Source of the DNA: Myxococcota bacterium
Lineage (GTDB): Bacteria > Myxococcota_A > Bradymonadia > UBA7976 > UBA1532
DNA length: 62,159 bases
Direction: 5' to 3'
NCBI GenBank assembly: GCA_023150895.1
Contig: JAKLJY010000040.1
Coordinates: forward strand, 1 to 62,159
This document shows positions 1 through 9,346 of this stretch, piece by piece (position 1 is the first letter of the stretch; every line of letters begins with the position of its first letter). The notes beneath the pieces are model-generated. The model was given only the letters and a program-made list of their open reading frames with translations. It made no database searches and was not told where the DNA came from. The translations under genes were made by a program, and so were the position numbers.

Positions 1-304
1 GCCAGCGATATCAACGCGCGCGATCGCGTGCGCACGCGAGAGGGCCGCGACTGCGAAACCGTGCACGGCTGCCTCGCCCGCCGATTCCGTGCTCCGCGCC
101 GCGCGGTACGCCGCGGCCGCAGGGCCCAACCCTACGGTTCACCGGTCAGGACTGCGCCCGGCGGCACGCCCGGATCGGCTCTCCGTTGAACTTGATGCAC
201 CGGGATGATTCCGACTACGGTCGGGGAAATTCCGAACAAATCGTTTCATCGACCGCGCTGCGCCTCTCCGAGCGCGCGGCGGCCGTTCACTCCGGAGTTC
301 GTCC
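1..304. other. non-coding or unassigned leader
   Basis: No convincing gene is visible here. The stretch is GC-rich. The short open frames that cross it have arginine/proline-rich compositions typical of chance frames in such DNA. The end of the segment carries CGGAG about 8 bases before the ATG at 305, a plausible ribosome binding site for the next gene. An AT-richer patch around 185-245 may hold its promoter, but I see no clear -35/-10 pair. Confidence 0.4.
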
Positions 305-1282
305 ATGCGCCCGACCGCTGCGATCTGCATGTTTTCCGTTCTCGCCGTTGCCGGCGCCGCGCCCGCCGCGCCCGTTGCCGAGGTCGTCCCCTACTCCGGG
401 TTCCTGGACCGGGACGGCACGCCGGCCGACGGCGCCGTGGCCCTGCGCTTCCGCATCTACAACGACGCCGCGCTGCCCGCCGCGCCGGAGAACGACGCCT
501 GTAACGGGGGGGCGTCCGGCTGTGTCTAGGCCGAGGTCCACGAGGGCGTGGTCGTCCGCAACGGCGCGTTCACGGTGCGGCTCGGTGCGGCCCCCGGCGA
601 CGCCCGGCGCCCCATCGCCGCCACCCTGCGCGGCCGGACGCAGCTCTACCTCGAGGTCGGCGTCCGCAACGAGGCCGATCAGCGCTGGGTCGTGCTTGGG
701 CGGCAGTCGATCAGCCCGGCGCCGCAGGCCATGTTCTCGCTGCAGCCGGACATCGAGGTCGGCACGCTGAACGTGCTCGGCGAGGCGCAGGCGGAGACCT
801 TGCGGGTGCGGAAGATCGGGAACCCGGGTCTGTTCGCTATCCATGACCCGGCGGCGGTCATCGGAGACGCGGGCGGGACACATCTCGGCCTCGCCGGCAC
901 GGGCCTCAACGCACGAGCCGGCGGCGCCCCGACGACGCTCTACCTCAACATGGGCGCCACGACGCAGGCGTCGACAATCAGCGCGGATACCGTCAACGCC
1001 GGGAATCTCACGGCCTCGACCCTCCGGTTTCCGAGCGGCAACGCCATGTCGAACATCCGGGTCGAGGAGTATTCCGCCGCGGGCGGGTGCTGCGCCCGAG
1101 ACCTTCGCCCCGTCCGGAACTCGATGTGCGTGCTCTCCGGATACGGGGCGCGGGACATGGGGGACGACGCCGGACAGGCCTGCGACATCGTTCAGGAGGG
1201 CGGCAACTGGAAGCTCTACTTCTCGAGCTACGACGCGAACCGAGGCGTCACGTGCCGCGTCAACTGCCTCGTCTGGGAGTGA
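305..1282 (+). pseudogene. secreted protein gene interrupted by an in-frame TAG
   Basis: The two open segments 305-526 and 530-1282 lie in the same frame and are separated only by a TAG at 527-529. Together they would encode about 325 residues. Residues 1-22 form a signal peptide ending in an Ala-rich region. The next part (PYSGFLDRDGTPADG) and the segment after the stop (VVVRNGAFTVRLG) look like the N-terminal beta module of surface or tail-fibre-like proteins. A Cys-rich C-terminus follows (GGCCARD near residue 261). The stop most likely replaces a TGG tryptophan codon. It could be a real nonsense mutation, a sequencing error or, less likely, readthrough. The gene converges on the Tad ATPase gene, with 4 bases between the stops. 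Function is unknown. Confidence 0.6.
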
Positions 1283-1286
1283 CGCC

Positions 1287-2414
1287 TCACCGCGCGTCGC
1301 GGTCGTCGAAGATGCTGGCGTCGAACTGCCCGATGTAGTGCTCGAGCTCTTCGAGGAACGTCGGCCGCCGACCCGTCGGGCGCAGGCGCCCGCGGACCTT
1401 GCCGTCCGCGTCGTGACCGTTGCGCTGAAAGACGAAGAGGTCGTGCACGACGTAGTGTCCGTTCGCGTCGAGCTCGCCCTCGACCTCGGAGATCTCCATC
1501 ACGCGGCGGGTGCCGTCCTCGAGGCGCGAGGCATGGACGATGACGTTCACGCCCGACGCGATCTGGGCGCGCAGCGCGGGCAGGGGCATGGCCTCTTCGG
1601 CCATCATGGCCATCGTCTCGAGGCGGCGCAGCGCGTCGCGGGGCGTGCTGGCGTGCACGGTGGACATGGCCCCACCGTGACCGGACGTCATGGCCTGGAT
1701 GAGATCGAGCGACTCGGCCGAGCGGATCTCGCCGATGACGATGCGATCCGGGCGCATGCGGAGGCTGGCGCGCAAAAGGTCGCGGATGGAGACCGAGCCG
1801 CGCCCCTCGACGTCCGGCGGGCGGCTCTCCATGGGGACGACGTGCGGCTGCTGAAGCTGCAATTCCGTGGCGTCTTCGATGACCGCGATGCGTTGATCCT
1901 CGGGGATGAGGCCGCTGAGGATGTTCAGCAGGGTCGTCTTGCCCGAGCCCGTGCCGCCGGCCACGATGAGGTTCTTGGCCATGTAGACGATGGAATGCAG
2001 GAAGTAGACGGCCGTGGGCGTCAGCGAGCCGCCCTGGATCAGCGCGTCGACGTTCAGCAGGTTCTTCGAGAACCGCCGGATGCTGACGTAGGGCCCTTTG
2101 CGCGCCGTCGGCGGCAGGGTGACCTGCACGCGTGACCCGTCCGGCAGGCGGGCGTCCATCAACGGGTTGAGCTCGTCGATCGTCTTGCCGACGAACTGCG
2201 CGATGTTCTTGATGGCCGCCATCAGCTCGTCGACGCTGCCGAAGCGGGCTTTCGTCTTGGACAGGCGGCCTTTGCGCTCGACGTAGATGTCCTCGGGTCC
2301 GTTGATCAGGATGTCGGCGACGCTGGGGTCGTCGAGGAACGGCTGCACGGGGGCGAGCAGCGTCCGCAGCGTCTGCGCGAAGACCTCTTCCGGGATGCGA
2401 TTGTCCTTACGCAT
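1287..2414 (-). CDS. cpaF: CpaF/TadA-type secretion ATPase (second copy)
   Basis: This 375-residue protein is a type II/IV secretion ATPase of the CpaF/TadA family, which powers Flp pilus assembly at the inner membrane. The Walker A motif GGTGSGKTT is at about residues 152-160. The Asp box, Walker B and His box regions follow, including IVIGEIRSAE, STVHAS and the preceding TSGHGG. It lacks the long N-terminal extension of the other ATPase at 6439-8094 and begins at the conserved N-terminal domain (SVADILINGPEDIYVERKG). It is the last gene of the Tad locus, 9 bases after the TPR lipoprotein gene. Two ATPases in one Tad locus could mean one for extension and one for retraction, or two pilus types. 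The first is inference. Confidence 0.9.
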   Translation of the reverse strand: MRKDNRIPEEVFAQTLRTLLAPVQPFLDDPSVADILINGPEDIYVERKGRLSKTKARFGSVDELMAAIKNIAQFVGKTIDELNPLMDARLPDGSRVQVTLPPTARKGPYVSIRRFSKNLLNVDALIQGGSLTPTAVYFLHSIVYMAKNLIVAGGTGSGKTTLLNILSGLIPEDQRIAVIEDATELQLQQPHVVPMESRPPDVEGRGSVSIRDLLRASLRMRPDRIVIGEIRSAESLDLIQAMTSGHGGAMSTVHASTPRDALRRLETMAMMAEEAMPLPALRAQIASGVNVIVHASRLEDGTRRVMEISEVEGELDANGHYVVHDLFVFQRNGHDADGKVRGRLRPTGRRPTFLEELEHYIGQFDASIFDDRDAR

Positions 2415-2423
2415 GCGGGGCCC

Positions 2424-3623
2424 TCACGGCAGCGCCTCGAGCGCGCGCTGGAAGTCGTCGCGGTGCTCGGGAAAGCGCGAGCGGCCGTCCTCCCACAGCT
2501 TGCGGGCCGCTTCGCCGTCCCCCGCCGAGTGGTGCGCCCAGCCGAGCTGCAGCAGGAACTCGGGCTCGTCCGGGTGGCGCTTGGCGGCGTCCGTCAACAG
2601 CGCGACGGCGCCGGGTGGGTTCTTCTGCTCGAGTTCGGCGAGGCCGGCGTAGAACGCATAGCGGCCGTAGTCGGGATCCGTCTTGCCGACCTCGGCCTTG
2701 AAGCGCCGCAGGACCGTGGCGTAGTCCTCCGCGTCGACGAGGCTCTTGAAGAGCTCGGGGCTGAGCGGGTCGTCGGGCGAGACGGCGGGGCGGCCCGTGC
2801 CGAAGATCGGGCTCTCCCGGCGGGGGGGCGGCGGGGGGGCCGGGGCCGTCGTGTCGAAGACGGCCGCCCGGCGGGCCGGCGGGGGGTCGATCGCTTCGGA
2901 AACGTCCGGCGCGTCGACGGGCGAGATCGCCACCGGATCGGCCGGGCGCGGGCGGCTCGCGGCGCGCTTCGTCGACCGCTCCGTCTCGTAGCGGCGCAGC
3001 CAGTCGCGGACCTCGCCGGCCTGCGCGGCATCGGGCGCGCGGGCGCGGAAGCGGGCGAAGTAGTCGGCGGCCTTCTCGTCGTCCCGGTGGTGGCGTTCGT
3101 ACACGAGCCCCAGGTTGAACAGGGCCTCCGGGTCTTCGGGCGCGATGGAGAGCGCCTTCTCCAGGTTGCCCTGCGCCGTCTCGTACTCGTCGAGCTGAAG
3201 CTGCATCACCGCGAGGTTGTTGAGCGCGGCGGCGTTGCGGGGGTCGGTGTCCAGGATGCGCTGAAACGTCTTCGCCGCGTCGGCGTACATCTTCTGGCGG
3301 TCCTGACACTCGGCGAGGCGCCAGAAGACGTCCGGCTCTTTCGCGCCCGCCTCGACCGCGCGCCGCAGAAACTTCTCGGCCTTGTCGTAGCGGGCCATGG
3401 CGTAAAACGACCGGCCGACCCGGTAGTTGACCCGCGCGTCGCGCCGGTGCTCTTCGTAGACGGCCTGATAGGCGTCGATGGCCTGCGCGTACTGCTTCTG
3501 TTCGTACAGGCGGTCGGCGTCCGCCACGCCGCCGCAGCCGGGCAAGGCGACGCCGAGCGCACAGGCGAGCGCGAACGCGGCACTCGGGATCCGGGAGCGA
3601 GAGATCGCGGGGCGGGTCTTCAT
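2424..3623 (-). CDS. TPR-repeat lipoprotein of the Tad locus
   Basis: I take the ATG at 3623 as the start because it overlaps the stop of the upstream FHA gene (ATGA) and is followed by a lipoprotein signal peptide whose lipobox LPGC ends about residue 30. The mature 370 residues carry at least six tetratricopeptide-like repeats in the first half (for example DADRLYEQKQYAQAIDAYQ and KAEKFLRRAVEAGAKEPDVF). A Pro-rich low-complexity linker follows near residues 235-270, then further TPR-like helices (GRYAFYAGLAELEQKNPPGA). Outer-membrane TPR lipoproteins (TadD family) are standard parts of Tad systems and help secretin assembly. This protein fills that position but is longer than classical TadD. 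Assignment as TadD-like rests on context and repeats. Confidence 0.75.
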   Translation of the reverse strand: MKTRPAISRSRIPSAAFALACALGVALPGCGGVADADRLYEQKQYAQAIDAYQAVYEEHRRDARVNYRVGRSFYAMARYDKAEKFLRRAVEAGAKEPDVFWRLAECQDRQKMYADAAKTFQRILDTDPRNAAALNNLAVMQLQLDEYETAQGNLEKALSIAPEDPEALFNLGLVYERHHRDDEKAADYFARFRARAPDAAQAGEVRDWLRRYETERSTKRAASRPRPADPVAISPVDAPDVSEAIDPPPARRAAVFDTTAPAPPPPPRRESPIFGTGRPAVSPDDPLSPELFKSLVDAEDYATVLRRFKAEVGKTDPDYGRYAFYAGLAELEQKNPPGAVALLTDAAKRHPDEPEFLLQLGWAHHSAGDGEAARKLWEDGRSRFPEHRDDFQRALEALP

Positions 3624-4675
3624 GGCTGGCTGGCCATCTTCTCCACGTCGGCGATGCACTCGCGTGCCCAGCCGAAGCGCGGATCTTTGGGGTCGGGGAT
3701 GTGGGCGAGCAGCGTGCGGCAGGCGGCCTGCGCTTCACGATACCGCCCGGCGCGGAGCGCCACGGACTTCTGATACCGCACGTCGAGGCACAGGGACTTG
3801 AGGCTGCGGGAGACGCGATCGGCGATCTCTGCGGCCGCTCGCATCTGGTCTTCGCTGAAGAGGCCGTCGGCCTTCTCGCCCATGAGGATGGCCGAGCGCG
3901 CTTCGGAGAGGGCGTCCCACCGCCTCGCGGGGTCGGCCTGCGCCGTCTCGATGATGCGGCGGGCGCGGGCGAGGGACTCGGAGGCCAGCCGGGCACACTC
4001 GGGCGGGGCGGCGCACACCGCCGGCATGTCGACCAGAAACGGGAGTTCGCAGAGGTCCTTCTCGGGCGCCGCGGGGGGCGGCGGCGGCGGCGGCTCGGGC
4101 CAGAGCAGGTACGCCGAGAAGACGGCGATGAGCGTGATGCCGCTGCCCAGGACGATCGTGCGGCGCAGGCGCTCGCGGCGGGCGGCGGCCTCGGCCGCCA
4201 CCGCGCGGGGATCGGGTCCGGCCCCGGCCCAGTCGCCATCGTCGAAGTCGACGGTGGTCGTCGGCACATGCATCGCCGGCGCGTCGGGGCGCGCGGGGGG
4301 TGGCTCGGACGGCGGCGCGGCCCGCGAGGCCGGGCTCTGTGGCGCGCGGCCGCGGGCGGGGACGCGGCTGGTGCCCACCGTCAGGCGAATGCTCGCGCAC
4401 TCGATGACCGTCCCGTGGACCAGGCGACGGGGCGCTTCGAGCGGTGTGTCGTCGACCCAGGTGTCCTGCGAGCTCTGCGGGTGACGTTCGGCCCACCAGG
4501 CGCCCGAGTCGCAGTAGAGGCGGAACTGCCACCGTGAGAGACCGTCGACCTTCAGCACCAGGTCGCACTCGTCGTGACGACCGACCGACAGATCCGTCCC
4601 GGAGAGCAGCACGGTGCGAACGGCGTCGCCCTGCTCGATCTCCAGCTCGATGAATGGGTCTTCGCGGGCCTTCAC
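3620..4675 (-). CDS. FHA-domain membrane protein of the Tad locus
   Basis: The protein has 351 residues with a GTG start that overlaps the TadC stop (GTGA). Residues 20-105 form a forkhead-associated domain, a phosphothreonine-binding module. The signature glycine-arginine is in SVGRHDECDLVL (G32-R33) and the second conserved Ser-Arg in GLSRWQF (S47-R48). A Pro/Arg-rich linker leads to one membrane segment near residues 168-185 (VLGSGITLIAVFSAYLLW), followed by a proline run and an alpha-helical periplasmic domain with several cysteines. The FHA domain is therefore cytoplasmic and the C-terminus periplasmic. This fits a phospho-signal receptor for the pilus machine. The stop overlaps the start of the TPR lipoprotein by four bases, so the genes are translationally coupled. 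Confidence 0.8.
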   Translation of the reverse strand: MKAREDPFIELEIEQGDAVRTVLLSGTDLSVGRHDECDLVLKVDGLSRWQFRLYCDSGAWWAERHPQSSQDTWVDDTPLEAPRRLVHGTVIECASIRLTVGTSRVPARGRAPQSPASRAAPPSEPPPARPDAPAMHVPTTTVDFDDGDWAGAGPDPRAVAAEAAARRERLRRTIVLGSGITLIAVFSAYLLWPEPPPPPPPAAPEKDLCELPFLVDMPAVCAAPPECARLASESLARARRIIETAQADPARRWDALSEARSAILMGEKADGLFSEDQMRAAAEIADRVSRSLKSLCLDVRYQKSVALRAGRYREAQAACRTLLAHIPDPKDPRFGWARECIADVEKMASQP

Positions 4676-5574
4676 GGTCGTATGGGCGTGTCCTGGCAGG
4701 AGCGCAGGATCATGCCACCGATCAGCATCACGAGCACCGCGCCCGTGATGAGGAGGGTGGGAATCACGAGGAGCTGCTGCGCGCGCGCCGCCTGTTTCTC
4801 GATGCGGGTGCTCTGGCGCGTGCGCATCATGTCGCGCGCCATCGCCAGGACGTCTTTGTACGGCGTGCCCTGGCGTTCACCCTCGAGGATGGCATGCGTC
4901 AGGCGCGTGACCTCGCCGGAGGGGACCCGTTCCGCGAAGTGGTGCAGCGCCGAGCGGAGATCCACGAGCTCGAGCTCTTGCCGCATGATGCGCAGCTCTT
5001 CGGAGAGGGGGTCTTTGTCCTGCGTGGCGTCCACGATGCGGAAGACGGCGTCCTCGAAGCTGCACCCCGCCTCGGCGCAGACGATGATGAGGTCGAGGGC
5101 GTAGGGCAGGCGGCGCTCGATGGCCTCGACGCGCACCCGGATGCGGTCCTCGAGGCGTGAGGGCGGCATGAAGTAGCCCACCAGCGCGCCGAGCCAGACC
5201 AGATGGTTCCAGCGGTCGAAGACGGCCTCGTAGACGTAACCGAGGATGAGGGGCAGCACGATCGCCGACAGGATCTGGATGGCGACGAGCTCGTTGGGGA
5301 ACAGCCCACCGGGGTAACCCGAGTGGCGCAACAACGCCTGGTAGCGGGCCCGCGTCGCCTCGATGGGGAGCGGCGCCACCAGGACGCCGACGGCCTGGAT
5401 GAACGGCAACGTGAGCCGGAAGAGCAGCGACTCGGCGAGGGCCTCCTTGCGGCGGCGGGCCGGCAGGGCCGTCGGCTCGGGCGCCATGCGGGCCAGCAGC
5501 CACAACATCAGCATGAAGGCGCCGACCGCGAGGGCGGTGGTGAGCTGACCCGTGGAGGCGAGGAAGTCCGTCAT
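4672..5574 (-). CDS. tadC: TadC-like inner-membrane platform protein
   Basis: The chosen ATG at 5574 overlaps the TadB stop (ATGA), giving 300 residues; the open frame continues upstream but without a coupled start. It has a membrane segment at residues 10-30 (ALAVGAFMLMLWLLARM), a central T2SSF (GspF) domain with the usual two-helix region, and a C-terminal membrane pair (LLVIPTLLITGAVLVMLIGG). Family motifs ALDLIIVCAEAGCSFEDAV and LSEELRIMRQELELVDLRSAL are clearly TadC/GspF. It should form the polytopic inner-membrane platform with TadB, on which the TadA ATPase acts. It sits in the canonical order tadA-tadB-tadC. Confidence 0.92.
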   Translation of the reverse strand: MTDFLASTGQLTTALAVGAFMLMLWLLARMAPEPTALPARRRKEALAESLLFRLTLPFIQAVGVLVAPLPIEATRARYQALLRHSGYPGGLFPNELVAIQILSAIVLPLILGYVYEAVFDRWNHLVWLGALVGYFMPPSRLEDRIRVRVEAIERRLPYALDLIIVCAEAGCSFEDAVFRIVDATQDKDPLSEELRIMRQELELVDLRSALHHFAERVPSGEVTRLTHAILEGERQGTPYKDVLAMARDMMRTRQSTRIEKQAARAQQLLVIPTLLITGAVLVMLIGGMILRSCQDTPIRP

Positions 5575-6434
5575 ACCTCGATCTTCGTGATGCGGAGGAC
5601 CAGCAGGACCCCGACGACGTCCAGAACGACGGCAAACCCGACCAGGAGCTTGCCCGTCTGCGTGTAGAACAAGGGCTCGACCGTCGCCGGATCGAGCTTC
5701 CACATGCCCCAGACGAGGAGAATGGGCAGCAGTGCCAGGGCAAACGCCTGATAGCGACCGCTGGCCGTCTTCGACTCCACGAAGAGCTCGAGACGGTTCG
5801 ATTCGCGCACCGCCCCCGCGATCTGGTCGAGGACCTTCGCCACGTTGCCGCCGAGGGGCAGGGCTTGCCGGATGCCCATGCACAAGAGCCGGATCGGCTG
5901 GATGGGCACCCGCTCCTCGAAGCGGCGCAGGACCGAGTCCATGTCTCCGAGCTGGAGTTCCTGCACGACGGTGCTCGCTTCCTGACTGAGGGGGGCCTCC
6001 ATGTGCTCGACGATGGCCACGAAGCTGTCGCCCACGGACGGCGACGTGCGCCAGCGGCTCGACATCAACGTCAGGGCGGGTTCGATCTGTTCGCGAATCT
6101 GGTTCAGGCGCTGCTGCCACATCACCTGAAAGACGACGGCCGGGATGATCAGACCGATGAAGAAGAACGCCAGCGACTCGAAGAGGCCCCCGGAGACGAT
6201 GAACCACAAGACGCCGAGGGCCACCGCGCCGCCGACGAGCAACGCCGCGAGTCGCTCCGCGCTGATCGTCAGGTAGAACCGGTCGCGCACCATGCGCAGG
6301 CCCGTGAGGTAGCGGTGCACCAGCCGTTCGCTCGCCTTGCGCGTCTCGGGCGCAGAGCCCGCCAGCAAAACGAGCAGGCCGACCAGGAGCAGGCCGGGGC
6401 CGAGCAGGCCGATGGGACCGGGACCGCCGTTCAT
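5571..6434 (-). CDS. tadB: TadB-like inner-membrane platform protein
   Basis: The 287-residue protein has an N-terminal membrane helix (residues 5-25, GLLGPGLLLVGLLVLLAG), a second hydrophobic pair around 65-105, a T2SSF domain and a C-terminal membrane region (LLPILLVWGMWKL and LLVGFAVVLDVVGVLLVL). The motifs ALTLMSSRWRTSPSVGDSF and ALPLGGNVAKVLDQIAGAV match the TadB/GspF platform family. The gene starts 4 bases after the TadA stop and overlaps TadC by four bases. It is expected to assemble with TadC into the membrane platform of the Flp pilus. Confidence 0.92.
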   Translation of the reverse strand: MNGGPGPIGLLGPGLLLVGLLVLLAGSAPETRKASERLVHRYLTGLRMVRDRFYLTISAERLAALLVGGAVALGVLWFIVSGGLFESLAFFFIGLIIPAVVFQVMWQQRLNQIREQIEPALTLMSSRWRTSPSVGDSFVAIVEHMEAPLSQEASTVVQELQLGDMDSVLRRFEERVPIQPIRLLCMGIRQALPLGGNVAKVLDQIAGAVRESNRLELFVESKTASGRYQAFALALLPILLVWGMWKLDPATVEPLFYTQTGKLLVGFAVVLDVVGVLLVLRITKIEV

Positions 6435-6438
6435 GGGC

Positions 6439-8094
6439 TCAGAGATACTCCCCGTCCTTCACGAGGCCCAGCGTGATGAGATCCGTGAGGAACGACGGCA
6501 GGTGCCCCGTGAGCTGGAAACGGCCCTGCAGGACGCCGTCCTTGTCCACCCCGGTCTTGACGAAGCGGAAGATGTCCTCCACGACGAACGCCCCCTGCCG
6601 ATCGATGCCGACGATCTCGGAGATGTGGGTGATGCGCCGCACGCCGCCCTGCAAGCGGGACTGCTGCACGATCAACCCGATGGAGTGGACGATCTGCTCG
6701 CGGATGGCCCGGCTCGACAAGCCCTGATCGGCGAAAAGCACCAGCGTCTCGAGGCGGGAGAGGGCCTCGGTCGGGGCGTTGGCGTGCAGGGTCGTCATCG
6801 AGCCCGCGTGACCCGTGTTCATCGCCTGCAACATGTCGAGGGCCTCGGGCCCGCGGCACTCGCCCACGATGATGCGGTCGGGGCGCATGCGCAGGGCGTT
6901 CCGCACGAGGTCGCGGATGGTGTACTCCCCCTTGCCCTCGAGGTTGGCGGGCCGCGTCTCGAGGGAGACGACGTGCGACTGCAACAGTTTGAGCTCGGCG
7001 GCGTCCTCGACGGTGATGATGCGCTCGGCCGGGTCGATGTAACTCGACAGGATGTTCAGCAGCGTCGTCTTGCCGGAGCCCGTGCCGCCCGAGATCAGGA
7101 TGTTCTGTCGGGACTGCACCGCCCGCTGAAGGAAGCGCGCCATGCGCTCGTCGAGCGAGCCGAGCCCCAGGACGTCGCTCATCTGCAGCGGGTTGTGCGG
7201 GAAGCGGCGGATCGTGAGGCACGGCCCGCGCAGCGCGAGGGGTGGCAGCACGGCGTTGACGCGGGAGCCGTCCTTGAGGCGGGCGTCCACCATGGGCTGC
7301 GAGCGGTCCACCCGGCGCCCGACGGAGCGCACGATGCGCTGGATGACCGTCTCGAGTGCGTCGTCGGACGAGAAGCTCTGCGGCACGCGGACGAGTCGAC
7401 CGCGCACCTCGATGTAGATGTGCTCGGCGTCGACGACCATGATCTCGGAGACGTCCCGGTCGCGCAGGAGGTCCTCGATGGGGCCGAGGCCGAGGCACTC
7501 GTCGGCCATCTCCTTGACGAACTGCGCGGCCTTGAGCCCGCTCGGGAGCTGCGTCTCGGGGCGCCGGACAATCTGGTGGAGAATGGCCTCGACCTGCAGC
7601 CGCAGCTCGCCCTGATCGGCCTTGGTGATGTCGTGACGCCGCAGGTCGAGCTCATCGATGAGCTTGCGGTGGACGTCGCGGCGGTACTTGCGGTTGGGGT
7701 CCTCGGCATCACCCCCGAGGGCCATCGCGGCGGCGGCCGCTGCCGGCGAGACCGTCGCGGCAGAAGGCAGCTCTTGGGAGAAGCGCTCCACGTACAGCGT
7801 GAAGTCGCCGATCTTGATGGGCGCACCCGGGGCAATCTCGACGAGCCCGGCCACGGCGCGACCGTCGACGAGCACGAGCTGACCGGCCTCGACCCGCACC
7901 AGCACCTTCGGGCCGATGAACTTGAGGTCGGCGTGGTAGGGGGCGACGCCGCGGCCCCCGAGCTTGACGTTGCAGCCGCCTTGGGGCGAGCCGACCGAGA
8001 GGTTCTGGCGGCCGGGATCGATGGGGTAGGTGGTCGGGACGTTCTTCGGGTCGACCACCCGCAGCACCGTGACCGTCGGCGCGTTAGAAGTCAT
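6439..8094 (-). CDS. tadA: TadA/CpaF ATPase with N-terminal FHA-like domain
   Basis: This is the main Flp pilus ATPase, 551 residues. Walker A (GGTGSGKTT) is near residues 336-344, followed by [18 protein letters not shown] and [12 protein letters not shown], the Walker B and His-box regions of the CpaF family. The CpaF N-terminal domain begins around residue 140. In front of it, residues 1-105 form an FHA-like beta domain ([16 protein letters not shown] and [12 protein letters not shown]), then an Ala-rich linker. This fusion occurs in some FHA-Tad loci and suggests phosphothreonine control of the motor; the binding residues are not the strict GR/SR pair, so peptide binding is uncertain. The start overlaps the secretin stop by 11 bases. 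Confidence 0.9.
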   Translation of the reverse strand: MTSNAPTVTVLRVVDPKNVPTTYPIDPGRQNLSVGSPQGGCNVKLGGRGVAPYHADLKFIGPKVLVRVEAGQLVLVDGRAVAGLVEIAPGAPIKIGDFTLYVERFSQELPSAATVSPAAAAAAMALGGDAEDPNRKYRRDVHRKLIDELDLRRHDITKADQGELRLQVEAILHQIVRRPETQLPSGLKAAQFVKEMADECLGLGPIEDLLRDRDVSEIMVVDAEHIYIEVRGRLVRVPQSFSSDDALETVIQRIVRSVGRRVDRSQPMVDARLKDGSRVNAVLPPLALRGPCLTIRRFPHNPLQMSDVLGLGSLDERMARFLQRAVQSRQNILISGGTGSGKTTLLNILSSYIDPAERIITVEDAAELKLLQSHVVSLETRPANLEGKGEYTIRDLVRNALRMRPDRIIVGECRGPEALDMLQAMNTGHAGSMTTLHANAPTEALSRLETLVLFADQGLSSRAIREQIVHSIGLIVQQSRLQGGVRRITHISEIVGIDRQGAFVVEDIFRFVKTGVDKDGVLQGRFQLTGHLPSFLTDLITLGLVKDGEYL

Positions 8095-9346
8095 CGCTCT
8101 CTTCGGCCGGCGCGCCGCGGTCCAGCATCGGCTCGAGCAGCTTGCGGTGCAGGTCGTCGCCGGGCTTGTAGAGGTGCGGCGTCACGAAGATCAGCGTCTT
8201 GCGCGTCGTGTCGTTCTTGATCTGCGACTTGAAGAGATAACCGAGGATGGGAATGCGCGCGAACGGCCAAAGACCCGTATCCGTGTGGCCTTCGTTCTTG
8301 GCGTCGAGGCCCGACAGGATGATCGTCTCGGCTTCTTTGAGATTCACCCGCGTCTGGACGGCGTTGGTGATGAGGCTCGGCACGCCGTCGACGATCTGCG
8401 AGTTGTCGATGCTCGACACGCTGGCGTCGATGGTCAGTTTGACGATGCGCTGCTCTTCGTCCCAGGTGGGCAGAATCTTCAGGGCCGTGCCGTAGCGGAT
8501 GCGGTCGAGGGTGCCGCCGTTGAGGCCGGTGGACTTCACGAAGAGCTGGCCACCGACGTCGTAGGTGGCCGTCTCGCCCGCCTCGGTGACGAGGGTGCTC
8601 AGTCCGCGGATGGTGGCGAGCCCCTCGCGGCTGAGCAGGTTGAGGCCGATGATGAGCGGGTTGCTCTGCACGACGGCGGAAAGCACGCGCGAGCTGCCGC
8701 CGCCGTTGAGGTCCTTCGAGTAGTCGATCTGCGCGTTGGTCGTCGCGCTGAACTGCGCGGGCAGGTCGAGGCCGAGGTGGTGGGCGTCCTCGGTCTTGAT
8801 CTCGACGACGTGCACCTCGAGGGCGAACATCGGGCGGCGGGCGGCGCTGTACTCGTCGAAGCGAACGATGGACTCGACCTCGCCCTTGTAGAGGGTGACG
8901 ACGCTGTCGACGCGGGCCTTGTCGCCGGCGCTGTAGACCCGGCCGTCGATGACGACGCGGTCGCCGACCTGCCCGACCGAGATGCCCTGCACGCTGCGCA
9001 GAAGCGTCGTGAGCTGCCGCACGAGCTCCGCCGGAGGCGTGCTGTAGACCCGGACGATGTAGGTGATGCGCCGGGGCCCGCGCGAGAGCACGAGCGAAGA
9101 CTTGCCGACGGCGAGGCCGGAGATCACCACCTGCTCGGAGCCCGGCGGGGCGACGGCGTCCATCACGGCGGGGTTGCCCACCACGACGCTGCTGACGCCC
9201 GGCGCGCTCACGGAGCGGCTCTCGCCCACCATGATGATGATGTCCTCGGCGTCCGCGGCGGCCAGCGCGGCCCGTGAAGGCCAGGCGAGCGAGAGGGCGG
9301 TGAAGAGGAGCAGCGCAAAGGTGCGCGCGGCGCGAAGCCCGGTCAT
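8084..9346 (-). CDS. rcpA: RcpA/CpaC-type outer-membrane secretin
   Basis: The 420-residue protein begins with a signal peptide (FALLLFTALSLAWPSRAALA). The pilus secretin N-domain follows (SVSAPGVSSVVVGNPAVMDAV), then a BON/N1-like domain (VQGISVGQVGDRVVIDG). The C-terminal secretin domain contains VRVNLKEAETIILSGL-like sequence (positions about 338-355) and TRKTLIFVTPHLYKPGDD, the closing beta strands of the pore. It forms the outer-membrane channel through which the Flp pilus passes. The start codon overlaps the CpaB stop (ATGA). It is of normal CpaC size, and the conserved order cpaB-cpaC-tadA-tadB-tadC is intact. Confidence 0.92.
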   Translation of the reverse strand: MTGLRAARTFALLLFTALSLAWPSRAALAAADAEDIIIMVGESRSVSAPGVSSVVVGNPAVMDAVAPPGSEQVVISGLAVGKSSLVLSRGPRRITYIVRVYSTPPAELVRQLTTLLRSVQGISVGQVGDRVVIDGRVYSAGDKARVDSVVTLYKGEVESIVRFDEYSAARRPMFALEVHVVEIKTEDAHHLGLDLPAQFSATTNAQIDYSKDLNGGGSSRVLSAVVQSNPLIIGLNLLSREGLATIRGLSTLVTEAGETATYDVGGQLFVKSTGLNGGTLDRIRYGTALKILPTWDEEQRIVKLTIDASVSSIDNSQIVDGVPSLITNAVQTRVNLKEAETIILSGLDAKNEGHTDTGLWPFARIPILGYLFKSQIKNDTTRKTLIFVTPHLYKPGDDLHRKLLEPMLDRGAPAEESDDF

